Assembly: GCA_011947345.1 (NCBI GenBank)
Contig: JAAVTG010000229.1
Location: 558,001 to 622,000 of the forward strand
DNA: 64,000 nucleotides
Reading direction: 5' to 3'
Origin: Phytophthora quininea
Lineage: Eukaryota > Oomycota > Peronosporomycetes > Peronosporales > Peronosporaceae
Both the position numbers and the translations under genes were made by a program. The number at the start of each line of letters is the position of its first letter. Within the stretch, counting starts at the first letter, position 1. Positions 10,399 through 20,522 of the stretch are shown in pieces. The notes under the pieces were generated by a model that was given only the letters and a program-made list of their open reading frames with translations, was not told the DNA's origin and searched no databases.

Positions 10399-12162
10399 AT
10401 GAAGACGACCACCAGCGCTGCTGCAGTTGCCTGGTTCCTTTGCTCCGTGGCAGCTCTTGAGACCTCGTTCGATCGTGAATTTAAGCTCGAGACTGCGTCA
10501 AGCTACCAGTCGTCACCAAGCAGCTCTCGCGTCCGCTGGAACACGCAGTCAGTCGTGTCCGGCTTTGGCATGGAGCTGGGCGGCCGCCTGGAGCTCCAAG
10601 TGACCGACTTCAGCCTCACAATGGCAAACGCTACACAAGATCCAGCTGCAGTGCCCGTCGTCTTCTCACTCTACACTATTGACCAGTGGCGAGCCTATTC
10701 GGTGCTCAAACTGCGCGAGGTGCATCTTCGCAGCGACTGGGTGCTGTGCCATTATCCAGCAGCACTGCGCTTTGCTGTTCCACCGCCAGCTCCAGACAAT
10801 GCACTGTCATGGACAGTGACTTTCAATGCACCTAAAGCTAGTCTCTATACATTGCAGGCGCAAGTGTGTGGTGCTGCGTCGGTGAACGTATCGGTACGAA
10901 GCTGTAGTTATTTGGAGGAAGCTTGTTAACTAGGATTGATGAAGGGGCGAGTGAATATGGTGAATGTGGGCTACGATGGACAATTGTCCGAGCATTTAGG
11001 CGTCGAGGAGCTAGGGCTGCGGCCACTATACAAAGGTCATTGCGGTTTACAGCTTCAAGAATTGTTCACAACTCAGCTAACTTTTTTCCTTGTGCAGTGC
11101 TGTTCGGTGCATATCTCGCTGGATTGGTGCTCTGGTCGCTCGAATGCTACGTCTGGCGTCGCAATGTGCCGGTAGGTAAGCGACTCGCTCGTGCGAAGCC
11201 ACTCTAACAGCTCTAAATGTCCACTGCAGAGAATCTGCTATGCCTTTCAATCTGCAGTCCACGTGAAAGCTCTTTCGATCGCGTTGAAGCTCGGATATTA
11301 TCACCAGCGCAGTTTGCACGGGCAAGTGTCGTTGTATTTGGACTCAGCCCAAGACATGGGCGAGAGCGTATCCAATGCACTGTTGCTGGCCGTGTCAACG
11401 TTGAGTTCGCTGGGCTGGACGATTACTCGGATTTCTCTGTCGCGGCGAGAGGTCTCATCGTTAATGGTTGTGGCGATACTGTGGCTGATTGTAGCCGCCA
11501 ACAAGGCCTTGTGCAGGCCTGTTGATGATCAAAAGTGCCGTGTGTACTTGCTCTCCGAGTACGCGCTGCAGTCCATGCTCATGCTGGGCGTGATTGTGGC
11601 GTTAAACTTCACCATTGCGCAGTTGAAAAGCGAAGTCAACTACGAACGATGGAGCAGCTTCGTGACGCCGCTCGCCTACATGAAGCTGGATCAGTTCGAG
11701 CAAGTTTTGCCGTAATTGGTATCTACCCTGTGCTGACTTGCACTCTTGTGCTCAGGCGATTCCGCTTCGTTTTCCTCGGCTACTTGGTGCTGCCGACCAC
11801 CTTGTTGATTCTCGATGTAAGATGCGCTGCTTCCTACGTCGAGCAAACGTTCTAACGTTTTTCTGTCTGCCAGCTTGTTGTGGTGACTCCACCAGGCTAT
11901 TGGCGCTACGCCTGGGTCAACACACTGCTCGCTGAGGTCGCCACTTTGGTCATCATTATCTGCATCGGACTTGTCGTTCGACCCGTGGACGCGTACGTTT
12001 ACTCACGGGTAAGCCAGCTAGTGGTTCAAGCAGCTGTATTCACCCCCATTGACCACCGTCTCCGCTGTTCAGGTCGCCCGGAGCACCGACCCAAACGCCA
12101 CAGCAGCTTCCACAACGGACGCCATAGAGCCTCCAGCATTGAGGTCACCACCACTAGATTAA
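10399..12162 (+). CDS. GOST/lung-seven-transmembrane-type protein (GPR107/TMEM87 group)
   Basis: A signal peptide (TTTSAAAVAWFLCSVAALE) leads a beta-rich luminal domain (about residues 20-180). A multi-pass region follows with helices in VLFGAYLAGLVLWSLECYVW, ALLLAVSTLSSLGWTI, SLMVVAILWLIVAANKA, YALQSMLMLGVIVAL, FVFLGYLVLPTTLLILD and EVATLVIIICIGLVV. The luminal domain, seven-helix plan and order fit the GOLD-domain seven-helix (GOST) family of Golgi and endosomal trafficking proteins. Introns with GT..AG ends lie near 11035-11098, 11171-11229, 11716-11755, 11818-11873 and 12009-12073. Two junctions (near 10890-10940 and at 11716) do not keep frame exactly, probably through lost bases. The C-terminal tail ends at 12162. 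Confidence 0.75.
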
Positions 12163-12355
12163 CTGCTCCATCTAGTCTGCAGCAACGACAAGCAGAGAGC
12201 ACAATTACATCACGAAGCAAAGCTGCATGATTACTACGTCTCGTCGTTGACAGCCATTTTCAGTTCATCTGGTCTGGGTGACAAGGTGGTCTCAACTGTC
12301 CCGCGCTAGCCTGCATCACCTCATTCAGCAACAAGGCTCACTTGTCGTAGCAGCC

Positions 12356-13454
12356 ATGGGTAACGGCGTGTCGAGTGAGATGGAGATCTTCGCGGACGGC
12401 GAGCTGGAGGCGGAGATCAAGCGTCTGGGCGGCACCGGCGACGCCAGCATCAAGCAGCTGCTGGGCAAGGGCTACCGGGACGTCGTGGAGCTCATGGTGC
12501 GTCCCAAGCGCGCGCTCTACGATGTGGAGGAGCTGGGGCCCACCAGTTCCAGGTCTCGGAGCTGTCGGTGGACCCGTCGGCGGACGACGTCACGCAGGCG
12601 AGACGCCGCGACTTTGATGTGCTCAATGACCGCGGGCTTAAGGTCTGCTGCTCGCACTGGCAGCTCTTCAGCGACGGAGCGACCACGCCGGCGGTCACGC
12701 CTTGCCTGGTCTACTTACATTCCAACATGGGCTCCAGACTGGACGCTCTGAGGGTGCGGGACGCCGCACTCCAGCGCGGCTTTTCCGTGCTGGCCTTCGA
12801 CTGCTGCGGCTCCGGTCTGTCGGACGGAGTCTACGTGACGATGGGCTGGAACGAGTCACTCGACTTGTTTGCGGTGCTGCAAAAGCTGGAGAGCGACTCG
12901 AGTGTGTCAGAGGTCTGCGTGTATGCGCACAGTATGGGAGTCTTCCCGTGGTGGTCAACTTGGCGCTGCGAGCACAAGGTGCTGCCAACAAGACGATGCG
13001 AGCGAAGTTGGAGACGCTGCCGCACTCGCTGCGAACGAGTCAGGCCTCGAAACTCGTGAAGCCTATCCGTGCTATCGTGCTAGACAGCGGGTATGCGTCC
13101 ATGACACACGTGAATGAAGCAGTGGTGTGTACCATGAAGAACGAGGGCTTCCCCATCCCAAAGGCGATGGTCAAGCTGGCTGTCGCGACCATCGGGAAGA
13201 GCGTCCGGAAGCGCACCGAAGTGGACGTCGATCTACTGCGTCCTGTGGACTTTGTTGAGCTATGCTACGCGCCGGCACTCTTCGTGACGGCGGACAACGA
13301 CCGCTATGTGCCGTGTGAGCAGAGCGATGAGCTGGCCAGCAAATACGCGGGTCCGTCCAAGGTGCGTCGAGTCAAAGGCGCGCACTACGACGCTCGCGAC
13401 CTGACCACGTACCAGGACGCTGTCGAGTTCCTGTACAAGGCGTTGCACCCTTAG
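12356..13454 (+). CDS. Alpha/beta hydrolase with probable N-myristoyl anchor
   Basis: The protein starts MGNGVSS, a good N-myristoylation signal (Gly2, Ser6). The hydrolase core has a YLHSNMGSR oxyanion strand, AFDCCGSGLSDG, the nucleophile elbow YAHSMG (Ser in A-H-S-M-G), the acid FVTADNDRYVP and the His in KGAHYDA near the end. This order is typical of serine aminopeptidase/esterase-like alpha/beta hydrolases; the substrate is unknown. Two frame breaks are present, one in a G-run near 12536-12539 and one in GGG near 12937-12939. One added G at each restores an unbroken conserved reading through both, so an intact gene is likely. The myristoyl motif suggests work on the cytosolic side of a membrane. 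Confidence 0.8.
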
Positions 13455-13590
13455 CGACAAGTTCCAACGAGCCGCGAGGACGTCAACATTGGCAAGTACA
13501 ACGGCACTGAATGTGATTTTTGTTTTGGTTTTTGCTGGCACGAGCCGTCACGAATTCAATAGATAGACCTCATTTGTACGCACTGGCAAT

Positions 13591-15201
13591 CTAGCTGCAG
13601 TGGTGCTGCACGGAGGAGTCAAACACGACGTCCACAAAGAAATCGGCAGCGCTGTCGTCGCTGTCGTCGCTGTCGTAGAGGTCCAGGAACCGAATGTGTC
13701 GCGCTGGAGACCCTTCTGAGCCCGAGTAAGACGCGAAGTCGTCGACAAAATCGTACTCCATCAGCAAGGCACGATCCTCGCCGGATCCGGAGCTGCAGCT
13801 TGTCGACGCTTCGGCCTCTTCCTGCTCCTTCTGCTGCCGCTGACGCTCCAGTCGCCGAGCTTCCACCTCCTCCAACTCGATGTCGATCTCGTGGTGATAG
13901 TATTGGCGCAGCTCGTGCAGCGAGTCGAAGGGGATCGTCCCCAAGAAGGACTTGTCCATGGCTAGACGGATCAACGTATCACAGACGCATTCGTCTCGGT
14001 TGAGCAGCCCTGTCCGATACGGCGCTGTGATCTCCCGCAACGTGTCGTGGGAGACTTTGAACATCTCGTACACATCGAGCGCGTCGTCACACGCCATAAT
14101 ACGAGGCTGGTTCAGCTTCAAGAGGACTAGCCCCACTCGCAGCAGGACGTGGCTGCCTTCACAGAAGAACACGTCCCAAATCCGCATCACAGGCTCAAAC
14201 GGCAGCGTGTTTAGGAAGAGACACAAGAACCACTTGAGCGTGAATGGCTCAAAGTCCACCCCCAGTGCCTGTAAATGAGCTGCTAGCGTCGGTAGCTTCT
14301 GCGTCACCAGGTCCGAGAACACACGTTGGTCCGCGCGGCTTCCCGTCATGGTGTTCGTGTGGTACTGCGGCGTCAGCTCCTCCACAATGGTCGCCAGCAC
14401 CCAGAACGCTTCCTCTTCTTCCATGTTCTGCAGCAGCACTGCAGCTAAGAAGTTCATGCTCTGGCAGTACCCCACCGCAGGGTTACGCAGAGAATAAGCC
14501 TGCAGCACACGTCGCAACTCCCCAAAGTTGTCCCATCCCTCTGAAAGCTCCTGCGAGTGCCGCATGGAGCTCCTCAGCGCCAACGGAAACGTGCGAGGCA
14601 AGTCTTTCTCAATGTCCATCTCAGCGCACTTGCTGAGTGTGTGTAGCCTCCTCACTAGAGCAGGATAGGATTCGGAAGCCTGCTCTCTCAACTCGGCAGC
14701 CCCACTGCACTGCCACCACACTTGACCGCGTAATGGAGGCGGCACTCCGGCCCTCAATAGCGCGTCGAATTGACGCGAATGTAGCAGCAGCTCCGCCGCC
14801 GAGGCGAAGCTGGAGAACGCCATCTTGACGCTCTTGACCTGTGGAACTTGATCGCCTGGTGGCGTCTCCTGTAGGAAGCGCTTCTGGTTCTCCTTCCACT
14901 TCTGGCAGACACGCTCCTGCGTCCAGTCGCGTGCCAAGAAGCGTTCGCTCCACTTGCGCAGGCGATAGCGGTACAAACCTTCAACGGTCTCCAGGTCCGA
15001 CTCGTCCAGGTCGCCTGGGAAGACGAAGCACTGCAGAACTTGATACTCGCAGTGGCAGGACAGCTCCAGGCGCTTGGGCACAGCGTCCACGTCGGTGGGA
15101 GGAGGAGCAGACGAGAGCTGGAAGCGGCGCTTGGGACGGAAGCAGGACAGGTGGCGCCCGTGCATGCGTGCAGAGCGAGACGACCCCACGAGCTCCATCA
15201 T
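13591..15201 (-). CDS. TBC-domain Rab GTPase-activating protein
   Basis: The unbroken 536-residue frame has a TBC domain at about residues 150-400: GVPPPLRGQVWWQCSG, then IEKDLPRTFP with the arginine finger of the IxxDxxR motif, then VGYCQSMNFLAA with the glutamine finger of YxQ, and FLNTLPFEPVMRIWDVFF. Both catalytic fingers are present, so GAP activity toward a Rab is expected. The C-terminus has a long charged helix (ERQRQQKEQEEAEA) and an acidic tail. The target Rab cannot be told. The start at 15201 is 104 bp from the ATG12 start on the other strand. Its end faces the hydrolase gene, 137 bp away. Confidence 0.9.
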   Translation of the reverse strand: MMELVGSSRSARMHGRHLSCFRPKRRFQLSSAPPPTDVDAVPKRLELSCHCEYQVLQCFVFPGDLDESDLETVEGLYRYRLRKWSERFLARDWTQERVCQKWKENQKRFLQETPPGDQVPQVKSVKMAFSSFASAAELLLHSRQFDALLRAGVPPPLRGQVWWQCSGAAELREQASESYPALVRRLHTLSKCAEMDIEKDLPRTFPLALRSSMRHSQELSEGWDNFGELRRVLQAYSLRNPAVGYCQSMNFLAAVLLQNMEEEEAFWVLATIVEELTPQYHTNTMTGSRADQRVFSDLVTQKLPTLAAHLQALGVDFEPFTLKWFLCLFLNTLPFEPVMRIWDVFFCEGSHVLLRVGLVLLKLNQPRIMACDDALDVYEMFKVSHDTLREITAPYRTGLLNRDECVCDTLIRLAMDKSFLGTIPFDSLHELRQYYHHEIDIELEEVEARRLERQRQQKEQEEAEASTSCSSGSGEDRALLMEYDFVDDFASYSGSEGSPARHIRFLDLYDSDDSDDSAADFFVDVVFDSSVQHHCS

Positions 15202-15305
15202 TCCTGCTGACTATTTCGAGGAATGGAAATGTTCTCAGAAAAAGGTCTCGCACGACAGACCATTACAAAAAAATTTTTTCACACGAAAGCAAACCCATCC
15301 AGATC
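15202..15305. promoter_or_regulatory. Divergent promoter between the TBC RabGAP and ATG12
   Basis: 104 bp between two opposite starts. It contains an A/T-rich core (AAAAAAATTTTTT near 15270) and ACATTTCCATTCC on the minus strand, a near match to the oomycete initiator one base short in spacing. Confidence 0.4.
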
Positions 15306-15930
15306 ATGGCGGACGACGCGGCCGTTGCAGCGCCCGCCGCGACGCCGCAGAGACCTGGGGCCCGACTAAAGGTATGCGTGTGCTTGTTCACCACATCGGT
15401 CCTGTCATCGCGCAGAGTTCTTGCTTTAACTCGCGCTGGTTGCTAAGTTATGATACTGTGAATGTTTCAAAATGTAGTGACGCTGCAGTTCGTTGCCGTA
15501 GGCAGCGCCCCGCTCATGAAGCGCACCAAATTCACCGTCAGCGGCAGCGACCAGCTCAGTGTGGTAGGTGCACACCAGCTTGTATTACCTCTAGAAGAAA
15601 GGTTCATCATATATTCTGTCAGGTGTACACGTTTTTGAAGAAACAGCTTCGGCTCAAGGAAATGGACTCGCTGGTAAAGGAAAATATATTCGTGGACAGA
15701 TATTGTGTTTCTAACGAGACGCTGGTTATATCTTTTTGTAGTTTGTGTACTGCAATAGCTCGTTCGCGCCGTCTCCGGACCAGAAATTGAGTTCGTTGTT
15801 TGAGGTGGGACTGTGTGTGAAGAGTACTATTGGAGCGGTGGCTGACACAGTATGATGGTTAAAAATGAAGAGTTTCCAAGTGGGAGATGTACTGGTGCTG
15901 AATTACAGTCTGACGCACGCGTGGGGATGA
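15306..15930 (+). CDS. ATG12: Ubiquitin-like autophagy protein ATG12
   Basis: Five small exons give VTLQFVAVGSAPLMKRTKF, VYTFLKKQLRL, FVYCNSSFAPSPDQKLSSLF and VLNYSLTHAWG. This is the ATG12 ubiquitin fold, including the FVY-N-SFAP-PDQ segment and the C-terminal Trp-Gly that is joined to ATG5 by ATG7 and ATG10. The terminal Gly is the last residue before TGA at 15928-15930, so no protease trimming is needed, as usual for ATG12. Introns run from about 15373, 15561, 15672 and 15805. Exon 1 keeps frame into exon 2 only if the GGGG at 15357-15360 has one more G. The N-terminal tail is short and Ala/Pro-rich. Confidence 0.87.
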
Positions 15931-16119
15931 ATGGAAATGTTGAAGTGGTAAATGCTGGAGTGTGTTATTTTATTCTGGGCCAGAACGTATCCTATTGCAG
16001 TTGCTTTATTGTCTAACCAGACCGGATCATGGCGTCCACTTCTGCTCGCGAAGCTTCATGACGCCGCTGCAGTTCAAGCAACTCGGCGCTAACTTCGTCG
16101 TCGTCGGAATCGTCGTCAA

Positions 16120-17063
16120 TCACCTTTTGTGGACTTTGGCCGCCGGAAGTTTACATTGCGAAGATCGAGCGCTACCAGGCAAGTTGTCTCTTTCCACAGA
16201 GTCCGATACTTTTGGCTTTGGAACTCGCTTCGCAAAGGCCAAGGCTTTTTCTCGAGTCGACTTGGGTTTTGGTGCTGCCGTGTCTTGACTCGACTCTGTG
16301 GGAGCCCTTTTGGACTGCGCGTTCTTATTGATCGTGCGCAAGTTCTGCGAGAACGCTTTCACCCGTTCCTTCTTCGCTCTCTTCTCGACGAGCTCGTCGG
16401 TGTTCAGGTCTGGCTGCAGCTTTCCCAGTTCGTAGTACCCGTCCGGTTTCTCCTTCTTGTATTGGGACAATTTGCACGGCTCGTATTGAACTGGGCGTGC
16501 TTTGCGACTGAAGGCGAGTTGGTCTTGTTCGGTGACGACGCGACTCTCGTTGATTTCTCGAGGTGAGCGGCACTCGGTGGAATTTTCACGCTGCGATCCG
16601 GAGACCCGATTGACAGAGCTTTTCGAGGAGGCTGAGCGTCGAGATAATCGTCACGAATGCGTCCAGGCATTTGGGCTGTTGCGTAGTATTCATAGTCGCT
16701 TTCACGTGCGCTCACTTTCCCACGCGGTGACGCCATGGGCGATTGTTGCTGAGAGTATTTTGCTGGTGAGCGCTGCGTCTGAACAGGAGGCGGTGGGGCA
16801 GGCTGGGTCATGACAGGCTTGGTACGATCGTTTGACGCTTGGACGACCTTAGTAGGCTGCCGTAACATGCTTTGACTGCCGCTGCTGCCGTGATCACGGT
16901 TATTATTGCCAACAGGTCGTTGCTGTTGGACTTGTGGCGGCTGCTGCTGAGGTCTGCGCTTCGGAGCGCCAACTCGGATTTCTTCACTTCCGTCGGCTTT
17001 TCTGAGGTGACCTTGGGCTGTCACGGTCGCTATCTTGCCGTGGAACCGGTCCAGGAAGCTCAT
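16120..17063 (-). CDS. Possible cilium-associated protein (JHY-like C-terminal motif)
   Basis: The protein starts MSFLDRFHGKIATV and has a Gln/Pro/Ser-rich, probably disordered middle (PPQVQQQRP, QPAPPPPVQTQ). The C-terminus is ordered and charged: YEPCKLSQYKKEKPDGYYEL, GKLQPDL, then ELVEKRAKKERVKAF. That Y-x-PC-x-L-x-x-Y / LGkLgPDL / KR-helix pattern recalls the C-terminal motif of JHY-type ciliary proteins, which would fit a flagellate oomycete, but this is a weak match by eye. One base is missing in the TTTT at 16620-16623; with it, the two halves form a continuous reading with no stop. The in-frame Met at 17129 is an alternative start. Confidence 0.5.
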
Positions 17064-17299
17064 GTGTATGTGTCGAGGCTTATGGTTGTTCGTTTTACAG
17101 CTCGTCTGAAGGCGAGGAGTTTTTAACACGTTATTTTAGTTCTTGATGAACCTTCGCAAGTCGAATGGAGACAGGTACGTGAACCTGAAGACGGTGTCAC
17201 AAGATAACGAGATCGTCTCAGCAGTGCACGCAGCAATTTGAATGGATCGGCCAGATCGTTTTCTGTGTCGGCGCGGCAGCTGATTTTGAACGCGACGTG

Positions 17300-18608
17300 A
17301 CCACGTCGATGCCTCAACTACTGTGAACTTACGGCACGTTCTCGCTGGCTAGTCCTCAAAATCCGCAGTATTCAAGGCCAGTGGCGGAAGTACAAACGGC
17401 GGGAAAACTTTACCAGATACCTGGCCTTCTACCGTGGTGCAGCTGTTAGTGTATGGCGACGCAAGTTGAAGACGATTCACGCGTCTGTTATTCGCGTTGA
17501 ATTGACCGCTGTTTCGTTGAGTATTCGACGCGTTTATCGGGGTCACAAGGCTCGCGTGTTTGTCGCTTTGTATCGGGTGCAAGCCACGAAACGTGCGCTC
17601 TTGATTCAAAAGCAATGGCGGCGATACAAAGCACGGAAGAATTTATGTATAATTATTCTCTCGCAACGGATGATTCGATACGCCAGAGTAGTAAGGAAGC
17701 TTCGAGTTATTGCTCGTCAAGCGGTCGAGAAGCACCACAACGAGTGTGCTTTGACTATCCAGCGGTGCTATCGTGGAAGACTCGGTCGCAGACGAGCTTT
17801 GTTGTTTCGTAAGGTTCGACGAGCCAAATATGCTCGCAAGGGCCAAAACGCCACACAAGCGCTTCTTCGACGGCACTGTATCCATAAAGGCGCAGTACTT
17901 TGTATGCAGCATTGGGTCCGAAGTATCCTGGTGCGACGGAAAATGCTAATGGTGAAGAAGTGGCGTCGCTTTCTTGCTGATGAGCGAACCCAATCGTATC
18001 TGAAAGCATGGATGAGGAGACTTCGAATGAGTCGCAAGCGAGAAGCTCACCGTCATGCGGCTGTGGATATTCAACGTGTCTTTCGTACCCAATGAGGTAG
18101 AAATTACTTTAACAATGAACGACGCCGACGACAGTGTCTTGAAGCAGCACAGCTCATTCAAAGGATGTATCGCGGCTATCTCCGGAAAACATATCAACAA
18201 ATGCTTAAAGAGTGAACCGATGCATCCTCGCTATTACCACACGCATATCGCACACGCCAAGCTCAGAAATTGTTCGAGATCACCAAAGCTGTGGCTGCTC
18301 TCACAGCTAAAGAGCATTTCAATCGATCGTTGCTGGAGCGCCGTGAAATGGAAGAGCGAGCTGATACGGAAGTTGAAACGCGAATGCATTCCAACCTGGT
18401 TGAATGTCGACGAGATCATTGGAAACCATTACAAAGTGCGTCGGAAATATACGATGTGAGTAAGAATGTGCCAGCAGCTGCGAAGTTCACTAGACCAAGA
18501 AGTGGCGAGTCTAAAAACGAGTGTCAGCGTGTTCTTGCGTTATCGCCAGCTTTTCCCGCTAAAAGTTTTGTCCTGCTACTTCGAGAATTTCGAACAAGTC
18601 GATGTTAA
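17300..18608 (+). pseudogene. IQ-motif (calmodulin-binding) protein, 5' truncated, two in-frame TGA codons
   Basis: One continuous plus-strand frame carries many IQ motifs: SIQGQWRKYKRRENF, IQKQWRRYKARK, LTIQRCYRGRLGRRRA, DIQRVFRTQ and LIQRMYRGYLRKTY. Such arrays bind calmodulin or EF-hand light chains and are common in axonemal and cytoskeletal proteins. The frame is interrupted by TGA at about 18093-18095 and about 18213-18215, with no frame change. Both stops fall where an Arg codon (CGA) would fit, so C-to-T changes are likely. No start codon or conserved N-terminus is seen before 17300, where a stop closes the frame. It overlaps the convergent gene at its 3' end. It is best read as a decayed fragment of a larger gene. 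Confidence 0.6.
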
Positions 18609-19323
18609 CCGCCGACGCGAATTGTTGTCCTAAACGCTGGTCGACCGGAAGGTCAGCTCCTTGAGGAAGACCCAGCAACTCACGGGAATCGAAATTCACC
18701 GCCGTGTGTGGGGCCACAATAGTCACTGGATTCAACGTGGGCAATGTAGCTGTTCGTGTATTCGGATCCACCTTGTATAACTTAAACTCGGCGTTCTTCA
18801 AACGATCGGAGACCGACGCGCAAAGAATGAAATGAACTCCAGGAAATCTGGCCCACTGCTGAGCCTTCCAGTCAAGTTGGCCCAGTCCAGTTCCCCACCC
18901 ACGCAAGTGACCAATTTCCACGGCGAGAGAGTACCAGGACTCAAAGTCTGGGACTCCCTGTGGCAATCCAGCACCAGTTACTCGTTTCGACCCGAAGCTG
19001 TTGTCAGCTTGACAGTATGGAAGGGCGGAGTACCCAGGAGGAGTTGATTCCCTACAGGAGGCCATATACCTTTCAAAGGCAGGCTGCTTGCCCATGGCAG
19101 TCTCCATCTTCCGGACGAGGTTCTCGTGCTCTTGCGAAGCCTTCTCGACAATGTAAATTCTACCGTCGACCGACTCCATTTGCTTCGATCTGAACAATTG
19201 ACTCTCACACTCCGAGAATTGCCTCCATTCCTCGTGGGTAGCAGCGCAAACGGGGACGACACGTGTCTCCTTTTCGCGGCTCAAGGCTGCTTCGATCTCG
19301 TTGGTGATCCGTTGAACAGCCAT
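18559..19323 (-). CDS. Unrecognised 254-residue protein
   Basis: The frame is unbroken from MAVQRITNEIEAAL to VAGQNF. It has a helical N-terminal third (EKASQEHENLVRKMETAMG), a Cys-containing middle (MASCRESTPPGYSALPYCQ) and a compact C-terminal half with GWGTGLGQLDWKAQQWARF. There is no signal peptide or membrane helix. I do not recognise the family. Codon use and length support a real gene. Its last 50 bases overlap the 3' end of the decayed IQ-motif frame on the other strand. Confidence 0.55.
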   Translation of the reverse strand: MAVQRITNEIEAALSREKETRVVPVCAATHEEWRQFSECESQLFRSKQMESVDGRIYIVEKASQEHENLVRKMETAMGKQPAFERYMASCRESTPPGYSALPYCQADNSFGSKRVTGAGLPQGVPDFESWYSLAVEIGHLRGWGTGLGQLDWKAQQWARFPGVHFILCASVSDRLKNAEFKLYKVDPNTRTATLPTLNPVTIVAPHTAVNFDSRELLGLPQGADLPVDQRLGQQFASAVNIDLFEILEVAGQNF

Positions 19324-19838
19324 GTCACCAATTCAAAGAGCTTTTGCGATATCTTTCGAGCACATTTATCTTCATCAAACTATTCCTTAAGGTTGAAGTG
19401 GAACTGTATCTCTTCAATTCTCTCTCGTAGCAGCATTTCAATATCATGTCGTACGTCGATTTCTAATTGTCTTCCACCTATTTAGCCCCTCTTCCTCCCC
19501 CGCTCTGCATGAATGTCCTGCTTGGAAGAACAGCCGGCTGCCTGTACCTTTGGTTGGCAACCAATGGTTGCTCACGGGACGACGGGGCTTCGTGTGATGG
19601 AGCGTAGCGGACGAGCATGGCACGTCAGCACCGCATGTCGACGTCGATCAGTTCTATAAAAGCACAGTTGAATCACACCAACTCTGTGCTGAGGACAAAC
19701 GGCATGCGGTTCAGTGACGCCAAGAAGCCGTTCACATGGCTCGAATCTGCTAGCGGTCACTTAACATGACTAGTACGAAGTATGGACAATAATGTCACGC
19801 TTGGTATTGATTCGTAGCCTACTTTTTTCTTTGCTTGT
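19324..19838. other. Intergenic, no gene recognised
   Basis: This lies between the unknown gene and the RXLR effector. Only short frames without domains are seen. No known repeat was identified. Confidence 0.4.
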
Positions 19839-20236
19839 TTAGAGACCACCCGCGGCAACGACCTTGTAGCGAATGTCACTATTCGGAATGTTGCCGTCCG
19901 CCTTGACGATATTCTTCACCGCTGCCAGTGGCAAGTTGTTGTCGACCCAAATCTTGAAGAACGGGTATGCGACATCGTCTCGGTACGACATCATCTTGAG
20001 CTGCTTGGCATTCGGGGTGGAGATTTTCGGTGCCTTTTTGGCTTTGACCACGCCGCCAAGCTTCGCGAGACGGTCGAGAACCCGCCTCTCCTCGTTTTGA
20101 TCGTTGGACGAACGCAGAAGTCTCTTGGGGGATCAGTCGGTTCAAAAGGAGTCGGCGGTAAGGGAGTGGTAGATTCCGTCGCCGCCGCAACATTGACGAG
20201 GAGAGCCGTCACGACGAGGAGGATGAAAGTACGCAT
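19839..20236 (-). CDS. Secreted RXLR-EER host-translocated effector, one-base frame break
   Basis: A clear signal peptide starts at 20236 (MRTFILLVVTALLVNVAAA). After a Thr/Pro-rich spacer, an RLLR motif followed by NEER lies at about 20115-20080, in a frame one base off from the signal peptide. The frame change sits in the plus-strand GGGGG run near 20127-20131, the kind of homopolymer where other genes here have lost a base. The C-terminal domain is small (about 85 residues, including FFKIWVDNNLPLAAVKNI), with one W/Y-type helix pair resembling short RXLR effector domains. The architecture is typical of effectors secreted by Phytophthora to suppress plant immunity; the host target is unknown. 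The DNA read literally does not encode an intact protein. Confidence 0.75.
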
Positions 20237-20280
20237 GACTGGCAGTTGATAGGTGATGGTCACTTGAGGGAGTCTGGGCA

Positions 20281-20300
20281 TGTTGCAAAGTGAAGTTCCT
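20281..20300 (-). promoter_or_regulatory. Possible oomycete initiator upstream of the RXLR gene
   Basis: On the minus strand TCACTTTGCAACAT lies about 50-60 bp before the start and matches the oomycete initiator pattern (TCATTYYNCAWTTY) at most positions. Confidence 0.35.
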
Positions 20301-20522
20301 AGCAATAACACAAGTACCGTCTGAAATACTCTCCTCACGGTATCGTAAACTCAACTTCCTTCCAGATGATCCACGCGATAACATTTTCGGAGCTGGTGAT
20401 TATTCCACGAACGAAAACATAATCTGTTGGAGAATTGTAAATCGGTACTGTATAAAGATTCATTCAACGATCTTGTACCAACTGTAGTCCTTGACTTGAC
20501 TCTGTCTTCATTTATGTCTTCT

